Source: Puia dinghuensis (GTDB lineage: Bacteria; Bacteroidota; Bacteroidia; Chitinophagales; Chitinophagaceae). From it: a DNA stretch of 64,000 nt. The notes below the pieces were generated by a model. It had not been told where the DNA came from. It made no database searches and saw only the letters and a program-made list of their open reading frames with translations. Shown here in pieces: positions 1-8,695 of the stretch. Location of the stretch: contig NZ_BMJC01000002.1 in NCBI RefSeq assembly GCF_014642875.1, positions 434,001 to 498,000 of the forward strand, read 5' to 3'. Every line of letters begins with the position of its first letter. Position 1 is the first letter of the stretch. Both the position numbers and the translations under genes were made by a program.

Positions 1-1287
1 GAATGGGGGACCCAGCAGCAAAAATGGGATTATGTCGGCGTAGCCTGGGCCATCCGCGCCTGGGGCTGGCTGACACTTACCAACCAGTACAGCGACGCTC
101 CATTGCAACAGGCTTTCAACACCAGCCTGTCCCAGTTCAAATACGATTCACAAGCGCTGTTCTACGATAGCGCGCGCGTCATCGCCCAGCGCGCCATCAG
201 CTTCCTGAGCCGTACCGACGGCAATGTCAGCCAGTCCAACCTGGCAAAAGGCGACTACTACTTCTTCAACGGCGACGTCAACAAATGGAAGAAATTCGCC
301 TATGGTGTCCTGGCGCGGAGCTACAACGACCTCAGTAATAAAGCCCTCTATGCACAGAATGACTACGTGGACTCGGCTATCAAGTACGCCAGCCTGTCCA
401 TGGCCAGCAACGCCGACAACGCGATGTGTAAATTTCAGGGCGGCACCACCTCCGCGGTGAATAACTTTTATGGTCCGTTCAGAGGCAACGTGGGTAGCTA
501 CCGGCAGGGCCAGTATATTTCCGACCTGATGTCGGGCAATAACCCCCAGATGTTCACGGGCGTCTTCGATCCCCGCACACCTTATATGTTGCGCGAGAAC
601 ACCAACGGAACATACAAAGGTTTTACGCCCTGGCTGGGAACAAGCGGCCTCGCACCCGGTGACTACCCGCAAAACTACTGGGGAAATGCAACAGCCACTG
701 CCACCACGCCGCCTGCCGTTAACAACAGCCGCTATATCTTCCAGGATACCGGGGAATACCCGATGATGACCGCCTCCGAAATGCAATTCATCCTGGCCGA
801 ATCCTATCTCCGGAAAAAGAACCAGGCCTCGGCACTCAACGCCTATACCAATGGCATTAGCATGAACTTCGATATGCTCACCAGCGTCTTTCCGCAAAAC
901 ATCCCCAACGCCAAAGTGATCACGCCTGCTTCCAAAGCGGCTTATCTCGCCAACCCGGCCGTCGTCCCGGCCGCCGGCGGGCTGACCCTCTCGCATGTCA
1001 TGCTGCAAAAATACATCGCCCTGTATGGCTGGGGAGTCCATGAAACCTGGACGGATATGCGAAGATACCATTACACCGATCTTGATCCCGTCACCGGCAA
1101 CCAGGTCTATGCCAATCTGGTCGTTCCTTCCGGCATCTACCTCTACCCCACCAACGCCGGTAAGCTGGTCTACCGCTGTAAGCCCAGGTATAACTCGGAA
1201 TACCTCTATGATGTTCCCGAACTGACAAGAATTGGCGCAGAGAACCCCAATTACAACACCTATGAAATGTGGTTCTCCCAACAATAA
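1..1287 (+). CDS. SusD/RagB-family outer-membrane lipoprotein, 5' end missing
   Basis: The reading frame is open from the first base of the window, so the gene starts upstream; about 428 residues are present. The visible part has the SusD/RagB pattern: N-terminal helices with a W-x-x-Y/F-x-x-G stretch, a middle section ending in a helical motif like EMQFILAESYLRK, and a C-terminal segment with HETWTDMRRYHYTD, which resembles the conserved 'E.W.d.RR' signature near the end of SusD proteins. SusD proteins sit on the outer face of the outer membrane and bind glycan or peptide ligands for a SusC-type TonB-dependent transporter. That transporter gene is expected just upstream of the window (inferred). 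A DUF4397 lipoprotein follows after 22 bp. The substrate cannot be read from this fragment. Confidence 0.88.
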   Translation, partial: EWGTQQQKWDYVGVAWAIRAWGWLTLTNQYSDAPLQQAFNTSLSQFKYDSQALFYDSARVIAQRAISFLSRTDGNVSQSNLAKGDYYFFNGDVNKWKKFAYGVLARSYNDLSNKALYAQNDYVDSAIKYASLSMASNADNAMCKFQGGTTSAVNNFYGPFRGNVGSYRQGQYISDLMSGNNPQMFTGVFDPRTPYMLRENTNGTYKGFTPWLGTSGLAPGDYPQNYWGNATATATTPPAVNNSRYIFQDTGEYPMMTASEMQFILAESYLRKKNQASALNAYTNGISMNFDMLTSVFPQNIPNAKVITPASKAAYLANPAVVPAAGGLTLSHVMLQKYIALYGWGVHETWTDMRRYHYTDLDPVTGNQVYANLVVPSGIYLYPTNAGKLVYRCKPRYNSEYLYDVPELTRIGAENPNYNTYEMWFSQQ

Positions 1288-1309
1288 TTCACCGTCAAAA
1301 TCAACAACA

Positions 1310-2107
1310 ATGAAAAAGATCAATATACTGGTCATCCTCGCAGCGGCGCTCACCGGCCTCTTCTCCTGCAAACGGGATATGGCCCTCAAGGATCCCGCGA
1401 ACAGCCCTGCCGGCAGCGCGTTTATTTCGCTCATCGACGTTTCCCCCAATCTCGACAACGTGCTCAATGCCAGCGCCGACACGTTCAATGTCCTGTTCAA
1501 CGGCGTCAAAGTCACCGGCAATACCCCGGGTACCGCTGCAGCCATGACCTTTGGCTCCATCTATCCCTTTGCCGGCACCGCCAACGGTTATGCAGCCGTG
1601 CCCGCCGGCAATCAGCAGATAGAATTTGTCAAAGGCTTCAATACCCTCGACTCCCTGGTGCTGGCCACTTTTCATGAGACCCTCACCGCCGGTCAGTACT
1701 ACACTTTCATGATCACGGATTCCATCAACTCCACCCGGGATTCCGCCCGGATGTTCATCAAGGATGTCCTGCCGCCGGACACGTTGGGCTTTTACAACCT
1801 GCGCTTTGTAAATGCCGCCTGGAACGATACGGCAGGCATCGACATCTGGTCTAAAAGGAACAGCGGGAACATCTATACCAACGCAAAGCCGGGTACTATC
1901 ACGGGCTTTTCCGCCTATGCCTCCAACTGGTTGTTGAGCGATACGCTTTTCGTACGCCGCACGGGCACCCACATCGGCCTCGACACCCTCAATACCCAAT
2001 ACTTTTATCAGCTGAGGTCCTATACCCTCGTTTATAAAGGAAATGCACTTAGCAATAAGAAGACCGACCCTAAGCGAAGACACCTGATCGCCTACGTAAA
2101 CCAATGA
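1310..2107 (+). CDS. DUF4397-like surface lipoprotein
   Basis: A 265-residue protein starting at ATG 1310. An N-terminal signal with a lipobox-like LFSC (Cys20) indicates a lipoprotein. The start was chosen because it opens directly onto the Lys-Lys plus hydrophobic signal; the frame is open further upstream but would place non-signal residues in front. The mature part has beta-rich repeats of DUF4397 style, such as FISLIDVSPNLDNV near residue 40 and LRFVNAAWNDTAGIDIW near residue 170, with a YTLVYKG-type strand near the end. It lies 22 bp behind the SusD gene and ahead of a strong terminator, so the two are probably co-transcribed and this is likely an accessory surface component of the same uptake locus. 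No catalytic motif is seen. Confidence 0.75.
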   Translation: MKKINILVILAAALTGLFSCKRDMALKDPANSPAGSAFISLIDVSPNLDNVLNASADTFNVLFNGVKVTGNTPGTAAAMTFGSIYPFAGTANGYAAVPAGNQQIEFVKGFNTLDSLVLATFHETLTAGQYYTFMITDSINSTRDSARMFIKDVLPPDTLGFYNLRFVNAAWNDTAGIDIWSKRNSGNIYTNAKPGTITGFSAYASNWLLSDTLFVRRTGTHIGLDTLNTQYFYQLRSYTLVYKGNALSNKKTDPKRRHLIAYVNQ

Positions 2108-2135
2108 TTTTTCGGTTAAGGCGTCACATGAGAGA

Positions 2136-2160
2136 GCCCCGCGCAAGCGGGGTTTTTTTA
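2136..2160 (+). terminator. Rho-independent terminator of the SusD operon
   Basis: A 6-bp GC stem CCCCGC/GCGGGG with a GCAA tetraloop (2137-2152) is followed by seven T residues. The T tract runs into the stop codon of the convergent minus-strand gene (TAA at 2160-2158). Confidence 0.9.
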
Positions 2161-3588
2161 TTTCCCAAAGAATAAATAACAAAGAAAAATAGAGCTCAAC
2201 ACACTCACCACTTCCGCCAGCAGCATCGCCGGAATAGCATACCGTGTATTGCGCACAGCTACAGACCCAAAATACACCGCCACGACATAAAATACCGTCT
2301 CCGACGACCCCTGCATGATGCCCGACAACCGGGCCGCAAAAGAATCAGGCCCAAACGTATGCATCGTATCCACCAGCATCCCCCTCGCCCCGGCCGATGT
2401 CAACGGCTTGATCAACGCCGTCGGCATCCCGTCCACCCATCGGGTGTCTGCGCCAAACGCCGAAGCCAGATGCCGTATCCCACCCATCACCGTATCGAAC
2501 GTTCCACTCACCCGGAGCAGGCTTATTGCTGCCAGCATCCCCACCAGGTAGGGAATAATGCGCACCGCTGTGTCGAACCCGCCCTTCGCCCCCTGCACAA
2601 ATGCCCCAAAGATGTCGATCTTCTTATACACCGCCGCCCCGACGATCAGAAAAAAGATCAGCAGGATGATTCCCCCGCTAAGTGCCCGTGAAAATACCTG
2701 TACATGGTCGGCCGTCAGGCTCCGCAGATAAAGGACAAGCGCAGTAATGATCACCGAGATCCCGCCCACCCAGAGAAGGATGGCAGGCTGGAATACATTG
2801 ATGCGTTGCCAGGCCGCTACGATACACATCGAAGCCACCGTCGTAATAAAGGTGGCGATCACTATCGGTACAAAGATATCCGTCGGATCGGGCGCATGCA
2901 TCGACGCCCGCAGAGCGATCATACTCACCGGGATCACCTGCAGCCCCGAAGCATGCAGGCAAAGGAACATGATCTGGCTGTTGGATGCCGTCTCCGGATG
3001 GGGATTTATCTCCTGCAGGCTATCCATCGCCTTCAGCGCAAAAGGCGTCGCCGCATTGTCCAGCCCCAGCAGGTTAGCCGAAAAATTCATCACCATATGC
3101 CCCATCGCCGGATGCCCCTTGGGAACATCGGGGAAAAGTTTCGAAAAAAATGGACCCGTCACCCTCGCCAGCCAACGCATCCCACCCGCCGCCTCGGCAA
3201 TAGTCACCAATCCCATAAACACCGCCATGATGCCTATAAGCCCCAGGGCAAGCGTCACCGCATTCTTACAGGTCTCGATAAGCCCATCCGCCTTCTGCAC
3301 CACATACCCCTGCGCGGCACCCGCAGCAGCCGCCGACCCCGCCACTCCCGCGGCACCCACCGGCCCCGCAACACCCGCACCCGGCCCCTTCGCGCTATCC
3401 GTCCGCCCGGCAACACCCGCGGAACCCACACCGGCCACCACGGGCGCCGCGATCCGCACCGTATCCCCCGCCTTCCCCGTCACCATCTGCCCAAAGATCT
3501 CCTTGTCCGCCGGCACGAACACATACCGTATCCCCGCCACCACGATAGATATTAAAATAAAAGCTGCCCAAATCCTGCTTAAAGCCAT
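2158..3588 (-). CDS. Fused SpmA/SpmB-like nucleoside-recognition (Gate) membrane protein
   Basis: A 476-residue polytopic membrane protein. An SpmA-like half (about residues 1-260; NFSANLLGLDNAATPFALKA is the typical Gate-domain motif) is followed by an SpmB-like half (about 290-476; IIPYLVGMLAAISLLR and GIMQGSSETVFYVVAVYFG). In Firmicutes SpmA and SpmB are separate spore maturation proteins; in Bacteroidota they commonly occur as one chain and the transported or sensed molecule is unknown. Between the first membrane helix and the first Gate domain, residues about 48-95 form a Gly/Ala/Val-rich low-complexity stretch that is unlikely to be part of the core fold. The gene stands alone, convergent with the SusD operon and divergent from ychF. 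Confidence 0.82.
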   Translation of the reverse strand: MALSRIWAAFILISIVVAGIRYVFVPADKEIFGQMVTGKAGDTVRIAAPVVAGVGSAGVAGRTDSAKGPGAGVAGPVGAAGVAGSAAAAGAAQGYVVQKADGLIETCKNAVTLALGLIGIMAVFMGLVTIAEAAGGMRWLARVTGPFFSKLFPDVPKGHPAMGHMVMNFSANLLGLDNAATPFALKAMDSLQEINPHPETASNSQIMFLCLHASGLQVIPVSMIALRASMHAPDPTDIFVPIVIATFITTVASMCIVAAWQRINVFQPAILLWVGGISVIITALVLYLRSLTADHVQVFSRALSGGIILLIFFLIVGAAVYKKIDIFGAFVQGAKGGFDTAVRIIPYLVGMLAAISLLRVSGTFDTVMGGIRHLASAFGADTRWVDGMPTALIKPLTSAGARGMLVDTMHTFGPDSFAARLSGIMQGSSETVFYVVAVYFGSVAVRNTRYAIPAMLLAEVVSVLSSIFLCYLFFGK

Positions 3589-3665
3589 GGTAACCCATTA
3601 TTTACATGTTAACGCCCTGAAATTAGCATTAATTGCCTAATATTGCGGCCTCAAAGAAGGATTTT

Positions 3666-4766
3666 ATGGCTTTACAAGCAGGCATCGTAGGCTTACCGAA
3701 TGTGGGAAAATCAACATTGTTCAACGCCGTCAGCAACAGCGCCAAAGCACAGGCCAGCAATTACCGGTTCTGCACCATCGAACCCAACACCGGGCTCGTA
3801 GACGTCCCCGACGAACGGCTCGATAAGCTGGCCGGATTCGTAAAGCCCGAACGCATCGTCCCGACCCAGGTCGCCATCGTCGACATCGCCGGACTGGTAA
3901 GAGGCGCCAGCAAGGGTGAAGGGCTGGGCAATAAATTCCTGGCCAACATCCGTGAAGTAGACGCCATCATCCACGTCATCCGCTGCTTCGAAGACGAGAA
4001 CATCCTCCGCGACGAAGGCCCCATCAACCCCGTCGGCGACAAAGAGATCATCGATACCGAACTGCAGTTGAAAGACCTCGAAAGCGTCGAGAAGAAATTC
4101 TCCCGCGTCGAAAAAATGCTAAAGACGGGCGACCCCAAGATAAAGGCCGAATATGAGACCCTTAAGCGGTGCAAGGACCACCTCGAACAAGGCAAGTCCA
4201 TCCGGGAACTATCCCTCAGCAAGGAAGAGCGGACAGCCATCGCCGATCTCTTCCTGCTCACCGAAAAATCGGTGCTCTATGTCGCCAACGTCGACGAAGC
4301 CTCGATGCATACGGGTAACAAATTCTCCGAAGCCCTGAAAGCCGCCGTCGCCGGCGAGAATGCCCAGGTGATCGTGATGAACAACTCCATCGAAGCGCAG
4401 ATCTCCGAAATGGAAGACCCTGCGGATAGGGAATTATTCATGGAAGAATACAAGATGACCGAACCCGCCCTCAGCAAGCTCATCCGCAGCGTTTATAAAT
4501 TACTCGATCTGGCCACTTATTTCACCGCCGGCGTACAGGAAGTCCGCGCCTGGACCATCCACGAAGGCTGGAAAGCCCCCCAGGCCGCCAGCGTCATCCA
4601 CACCGACTTCGAAAAAGGGTTTATAAAAGCCGAGGTCATCGCCTACAAAGACTTCATCCAATACGGATCGGAAGCCGCCGCCCGTGACGCCGGAAAGCTC
4701 CGCATCGAAGGAAAGGACTACGTCGTCAAAGACGGCGACGTGATGCACTTCAGATTTAATGTCTGA
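3666..4766 (+). CDS. ychF: Redox-regulated ATPase YchF (Obg family)
   Basis: A 366-residue protein. The G1 loop GLPNVGKST lies at residues 9-17, DIAGLVRGASKGEGLGN is the switch II region, and NVDE replaces the NKxD guanine-specificity motif, which is why YchF proteins prefer ATP. A coiled-coil insert follows, then a C-terminal TGS domain (KDGDVMHFRFNV at the very end). The family is universal, associates with ribosomes and is linked to oxidative-stress responses. Start ATG 3666 was chosen over an in-frame upstream start because the protein then begins directly with the beta strand before the P-loop, and a GAAGGA purine run lies just upstream (3655-3660). The gene is monocistronic, with a convergent receptor gene 12 bp downstream. 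Confidence 0.96.
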   Translation: MALQAGIVGLPNVGKSTLFNAVSNSAKAQASNYRFCTIEPNTGLVDVPDERLDKLAGFVKPERIVPTQVAIVDIAGLVRGASKGEGLGNKFLANIREVDAIIHVIRCFEDENILRDEGPINPVGDKEIIDTELQLKDLESVEKKFSRVEKMLKTGDPKIKAEYETLKRCKDHLEQGKSIRELSLSKEERTAIADLFLLTEKSVLYVANVDEASMHTGNKFSEALKAAVAGENAQVIVMNNSIEAQISEMEDPADRELFMEEYKMTEPALSKLIRSVYKLLDLATYFTAGVQEVRAWTIHEGWKAPQAASVIHTDFEKGFIKAEVIAYKDFIQYGSEAAARDAGKLRIEGKDYVVKDGDVMHFRFNV

Positions 4767-4778
4767 TCCGGCTCATCA

Positions 4779-7604
4779 CTAGAGAATATTATACCCAAAG
4801 CTTATGTAATATAAGCCGCCAATATTCGCATTCCCAATCGCATCCACATAATACTTATTCAACAGATTCGTCGCCCCGATCTTTATCACACTGCTCGTCA
4901 TATGCGGTATCTTCATACTCACCTGCGCATCCAGCGTCCCAAACGCCGGCGTGATCCCCGTAATGAACGATGACTGATACAGGTACTCCTGCTGCCAGCG
5001 ATACGTCACATTAAATCCATAATACTTTGCGATCGTATAATTCGCAAACGACAGGTTAAATTTATTCTTCGGCGTATTGAAATCCGTCTGCTGGCCATTG
5101 CTGGCATCGGAGATATTGTTGTACGCATAGTTGGCGCCGGCAATATACCCGCCGGGCAGCCGGTAATCCAGGCTGATACCCGCACCCACCGTGTTCACCT
5201 TGGTGGTGCTGTTGGTATACAACCCAAAGGTATTGGCGGCATTCTGGACATACGAACCCGTAGCGAACGGATCCTTCACCAGCACCGTCAACCCGATGAA
5301 ATTCGTATACTGCGCATAGAACCCGTACACATCGATGAGCAGCTTATCCGCGATCACCCCTTTATAACCCAATTCCCACGAAGCCACCGTCTCGGGCTTG
5401 AACTGCTGATACTGATAGGCGCTGCCCAGCTGACCCGTAGCCGCAAATCTGTTCAGCGTAGCCGTATCATAGGTATGCCCGTCGTTGAGGCCATAATAGC
5501 TGATAAACTGCGGCAACCCGCCGATGAGCCTCGCCGACCCTGTCTGCAGGTTGATAAACTGGTTCTGCGTGGACGGGAAACGATAGGCCGTCTGGAAGGA
5601 AGCCCGGATATAATTGTCCTTGGCTATCTTGAACAAGGCCGTAAACCGCGGTGTAAACCGGTCCTTGAAATTGGAGTTCTTGTCCCACCGAACCGCTCCC
5701 GTCAACTTCAGGACATCGTCGAAGAAGGCCCGCTGCAATTGCGCAAAAGCGCCCGACTCGTTGATATTGATCCGTCCCGCCGTGTCGGCAAAGATGGTCC
5801 CGTGACTGTTCAGTACGAATTCCCGGGTGCTTGCGCCAACCGTGACATCTACCGTGTGCTCGACATCCCCGAAATTATACATGGCATCCCCGGCATACAG
5901 GTTGGTCTGATCGTTGAACTTCCCGCCATAGGGAATAGCATTGTTCTTCAGCGTACCGAAGGCGGTGTTGAAGCCTACCGAACCCGGCTGGAACCGGCCC
6001 GCATCCGCAAACCCCCTGGCCGCATTGCTGGCAGTCAGATAGGCCTGGTTCCCGCTCTGGCCGGCTCCATACGCCTGCTGAAGGGCCTGGGCATACGCGC
6101 CGAGATAGGTTGCTGCCCAACCAGTCTGCCCCCCCGTCGGCAAATAAGCCTCATTCATCAGCGTAGCCACCGCTACCATGTCATAGGAATCACCCGCATT
6201 CTCCTGCGTGGTATAGGCCCGTACATAGAAGTGCTCGCCTTTGATCTCCGCTTTATACTGACCGATCTTCACATTCTTCAGGCTATAGCGGTCCGTACCC
6301 TGGTATACAGTGCTGGCCATCCCAAAATTGCCCGTCAGACTCAGCGTCGTACCCGGGGTCACCTTGTAATAGAGACCGCCGGATACTTTAAAGTTATAGG
6401 CATCGTAATTCGTAAGCGCCTTCTCCGCATAACCCGTCCGCGAAACATTCGAATTGGCAGGCGTCAGCGCAGATGCCTGGGCCGCGCCCTGCGACAGGGC
6501 CGTGTATTTCGCAGCATCGGCAGCATCCCCCGCGGCAGCATATGCTGCGGCGGCAGCGGCATATTGCTTCGATGCATTGCTAAGCGCCGACTTCACGTTG
6601 AAATACGCACTCTCATCCCCGTATACATTGATCCCGTCATAATCGGGTGCGGTGCTGTGATCCTTGTCCGAAGTGATCAGGCCCGTGACAGGATGATAAT
6701 CCCGGGTGTCACTCGCCATCCAGTCCGTCCCCTTGGTATAATCTCCGGAGATGCGGAAGGCAAATTTGTTGTTAAACGCCTGGGCATACCGCGCCCCGAC
6801 ATTATAAAAAGGTTTGGCGCTGCTCTGGTCGTCGCCGATATGGTTCACCCCCTGCTTGTACTGGGCGCTGAAGCCCTGGTATTTGAAGGGGTCCTTGCTC
6901 GTCATCAGCAGGGTACCCGTCATCCCGCCCGACCCATACAACACAGACGAAGCACCCGGCAGCAACTCGACATTGTCCAGATCGAGTTCGGAAAGACCGA
7001 CGATATTGCCGACGGAGAAGTTCAAACCCGGCGCCTGGTTGTCCATCCCATCCACCAGTTGGTTCATCCGCAGGTTACCGCTGCCGTTGAACCCCCTCGT
7101 ACCGGGCGTCTTGAACAACATGGAAGAGGTGACCACGTCCACCCCCTTCAGGTTCGCGATAGCGTCATAAAAAGAAGGCGCCGGAACGTTGTGAGCCTCC
7201 GCCGCGCCGATTCGCTCGATGGACACCGGTGACTCCAGGCTGCGAATCGCGGCCCGTGTGGCGGATACGACGACCTCCCGCCCCAATGTCGAGGACGGCA
7301 CAAGGTCCACCGTCAACGCCTCACCCGTGCCGGTGACATTCACCTCCTGGGTCTGATAGCCAATGGAGGAAAAAACAAGGACGAATGGCGGTTGCTGTGT
7401 GACTGAAAGTCTGAAATTCCCCCGGCCGTCCGTAATCGTACCGATGGATGTGCCTTTGATGGTTACACTCACCGCCGGAACAATATCTTTTGTCGTCGAT
7501 TGCCTGACCGTTCCGGTCAGCGTAATAGGGGTCTGGGAAAAAGCAGATAGGGAAACTAGGATGGACATGGCCAGTACAGCCTGTAGTCGTATGATATTTC
7601 TCAT
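4779..7604 (-). CDS. TonB-dependent outer-membrane receptor with carboxypeptidase-like domain
   Basis: A 941-residue protein. A signal peptide (1-23, cleavage near AFSQ) is followed by a carboxypeptidase-regulatory-like beta-sandwich (about 27-105), a plug domain (about 115-230, with the GSSSVLYG-type motif seen here as GASSVLYGSGGMTG) and a 22-strand barrel ending in an aromatic-rich C-terminus. It imports a ligand across the outer membrane with TonB energy; the ligand is not evident and no SusD lies beside it. Residues about 340-385 are unusually alanine-rich (a run of six Ala followed by Ala-Gly-Asp repeats), probably in an extracellular loop. ATG 7604 was chosen because it opens the signal peptide; longer starts add 40 residues without signal features. 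It is divergent from purC. Confidence 0.92.
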   Translation of the reverse strand: MRNIIRLQAVLAMSILVSLSAFSQTPITLTGTVRQSTTKDIVPAVSVTIKGTSIGTITDGRGNFRLSVTQQPPFVLVFSSIGYQTQEVNVTGTGEALTVDLVPSSTLGREVVVSATRAAIRSLESPVSIERIGAAEAHNVPAPSFYDAIANLKGVDVVTSSMLFKTPGTRGFNGSGNLRMNQLVDGMDNQAPGLNFSVGNIVGLSELDLDNVELLPGASSVLYGSGGMTGTLLMTSKDPFKYQGFSAQYKQGVNHIGDDQSSAKPFYNVGARYAQAFNNKFAFRISGDYTKGTDWMASDTRDYHPVTGLITSDKDHSTAPDYDGINVYGDESAYFNVKSALSNASKQYAAAAAAYAAAGDAADAAKYTALSQGAAQASALTPANSNVSRTGYAEKALTNYDAYNFKVSGGLYYKVTPGTTLSLTGNFGMASTVYQGTDRYSLKNVKIGQYKAEIKGEHFYVRAYTTQENAGDSYDMVAVATLMNEAYLPTGGQTGWAATYLGAYAQALQQAYGAGQSGNQAYLTASNAARGFADAGRFQPGSVGFNTAFGTLKNNAIPYGGKFNDQTNLYAGDAMYNFGDVEHTVDVTVGASTREFVLNSHGTIFADTAGRININESGAFAQLQRAFFDDVLKLTGAVRWDKNSNFKDRFTPRFTALFKIAKDNYIRASFQTAYRFPSTQNQFINLQTGSARLIGGLPQFISYYGLNDGHTYDTATLNRFAATGQLGSAYQYQQFKPETVASWELGYKGVIADKLLIDVYGFYAQYTNFIGLTVLVKDPFATGSYVQNAANTFGLYTNSTTKVNTVGAGISLDYRLPGGYIAGANYAYNNISDASNGQQTDFNTPKNKFNLSFANYTIAKYYGFNVTYRWQQEYLYQSSFITGITPAFGTLDAQVSMKIPHMTSSVIKIGATNLLNKYYVDAIGNANIGGLYYISFGYNIL

Positions 7605-7635
7605 TGCGCAAGTTTTCGTTATACCAAAATACACA

Positions 7636-7665
7636 TTGTAATGTTGACCTGAAAATTTAATTTTG
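7636..7665 (+). promoter_or_regulatory. Bacteroidota-type promoter of purC
   Basis: TTG at 7636-7638, a 19-nt spacer, then TAATTTTG at 7658-7665, matching the TTG-N19-21-TAnnTTTG consensus exactly. It lies 35 bp before the purC ATG. This is the only site in the window where both halves and the spacing all fit. Confidence 0.75.
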
Positions 7666-7700
7666 CGCAAAAGGCGCCCTAACGAGCGCCCCGACCTATT

Positions 7701-8627
7701 ATGAAGCAATTGCAATTCCCTCATCAGACGAATTTCTACCGCGGCAAGGTCCGCGATGTCTATACGATATCCGAAAATTGGCTGGTTATGATCGCCTCCG
7801 ATCGCATCTCGGCCTTCGATGTCATCCTTCCCCGTCCCATCCCCTATAAAGGGCAGGTTCTCAACCAGATCGCCGCTTACATGTTAAAGGCCACAAGCGA
7901 CATCTGCCCCAATTGGCTCGTGGATACACCCGCCCCCAACGTCGCCATCGGCCGCAAATGCATCCCTTTTCGCGTAGAGATGGTCGTCAGAGGCAACCTC
8001 ACAGGCCATGCAGCCCGCACATACCATTCAGGCAAACGGGAATTATGCGGGGTACCCCTCCCCGATGGGATGAAGGAAAACGATTACTTCCCCACCCCCA
8101 TCATCACCCCCTCCACAAAAGCCGAAGTGGGACACGACGAAGACATCAGCAGGGATGAGATCATCCGTCGCGGCCTCGTAAGTGAAAACGACTATGCCCA
8201 GCTGGAAAAATACACCCTTGCGCTCTTCGCCCGGGGCCGGGAGCTGGCTGCCCAACGCGGACTCATCCTCGTGGACACCAAATATGAGTTTGGAAAGATT
8301 GACGATACCATCTATCTGATGGACGAAATTCATACCCCCGACTCCTCACGCTATTTCTATGCAAAAGGGTTTGAAGAGCGGCAGGCCAAAGGCGAAAAAC
8401 AACAACAGCTGAGCAAGGAATTTGTAAGGGAATGGCTCATCGCTAACAATTTCATGGGGAAAGAAGGACAGACGGTGCCGGAAATGACAGACGAGTGGGT
8501 CGATACCATCAGCAAGCGCTATATCGAACTGTACGAGCAGGTCATCGGCCAGCCCTTCCACCCCCAAACATTAAGCGACGAGGAAACCTACCAGCGTATC
8601 ATATATTCATTGAGCAATCTGAGCTAA
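7701..8627 (+). CDS. purC: Phosphoribosylaminoimidazole-succinocarboxamide synthase (SAICAR synthase)
   Basis: A 308-residue protein of the long SAICAR synthase form. It joins CAIR and aspartate using ATP to give SAICAR, in de novo purine synthesis in the cytoplasm. Family motifs seen: [10 protein letters not shown] near the start (phosphate-binding loop), [25 protein letters not shown], and LVDTKYEFG in the C-terminal half, with [14 protein letters not shown] after it. The gene has its own promoter upstream. purK and purE are also in the window but more than 50 kb away, so the pathway is dispersed. Confidence 0.97.
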   Translation: MKQLQFPHQTNFYRGKVRDVYTISENWLVMIASDRISAFDVILPRPIPYKGQVLNQIAAYMLKATSDICPNWLVDTPAPNVAIGRKCIPFRVEMVVRGNLTGHAARTYHSGKRELCGVPLPDGMKENDYFPTPIITPSTKAEVGHDEDISRDEIIRRGLVSENDYAQLEKYTLALFARGRELAAQRGLILVDTKYEFGKIDDTIYLMDEIHTPDSSRYFYAKGFEERQAKGEKQQQLSKEFVREWLIANNFMGKEGQTVPEMTDEWVDTISKRYIELYEQVIGQPFHPQTLSDEETYQRIIYSLSNLS

Positions 8628-8695
8628 CCCGCCGCATCTGCCTACGCCCCTCACGCATCGGCCCGGTCCTTTGGCAGGGCGCTAACCCGCCGCAT
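8623..8695. repeat. Pair of 15-bp direct repeats between two convergent genes
   Basis: GCTAACCCGCCGCAT occurs at 8623-8637, spanning the purC stop, and again at 8681-8695, spanning the stop of the convergent kinase gene. A CCTTTGGCAG decamer follows each copy (near 8669 and 8711). The layout suggests a local duplication of a segment of about 58 bp at the gene ends. Confidence 0.7.

Noticed and set aside
148-1560. 470-codon open frame opposite the SusD and DUF4397 genes
   Set aside because: It is antisense to two recognisable genes, in a GC-rich genome where long antisense frames are common, and its translation shows no family features.
5475-7232. 585-codon open frame on the strand opposite the TonB-dependent receptor
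   Set aside because: It is a shadow of a well-supported receptor gene, and its translation is Arg/Ile-rich with no domain.
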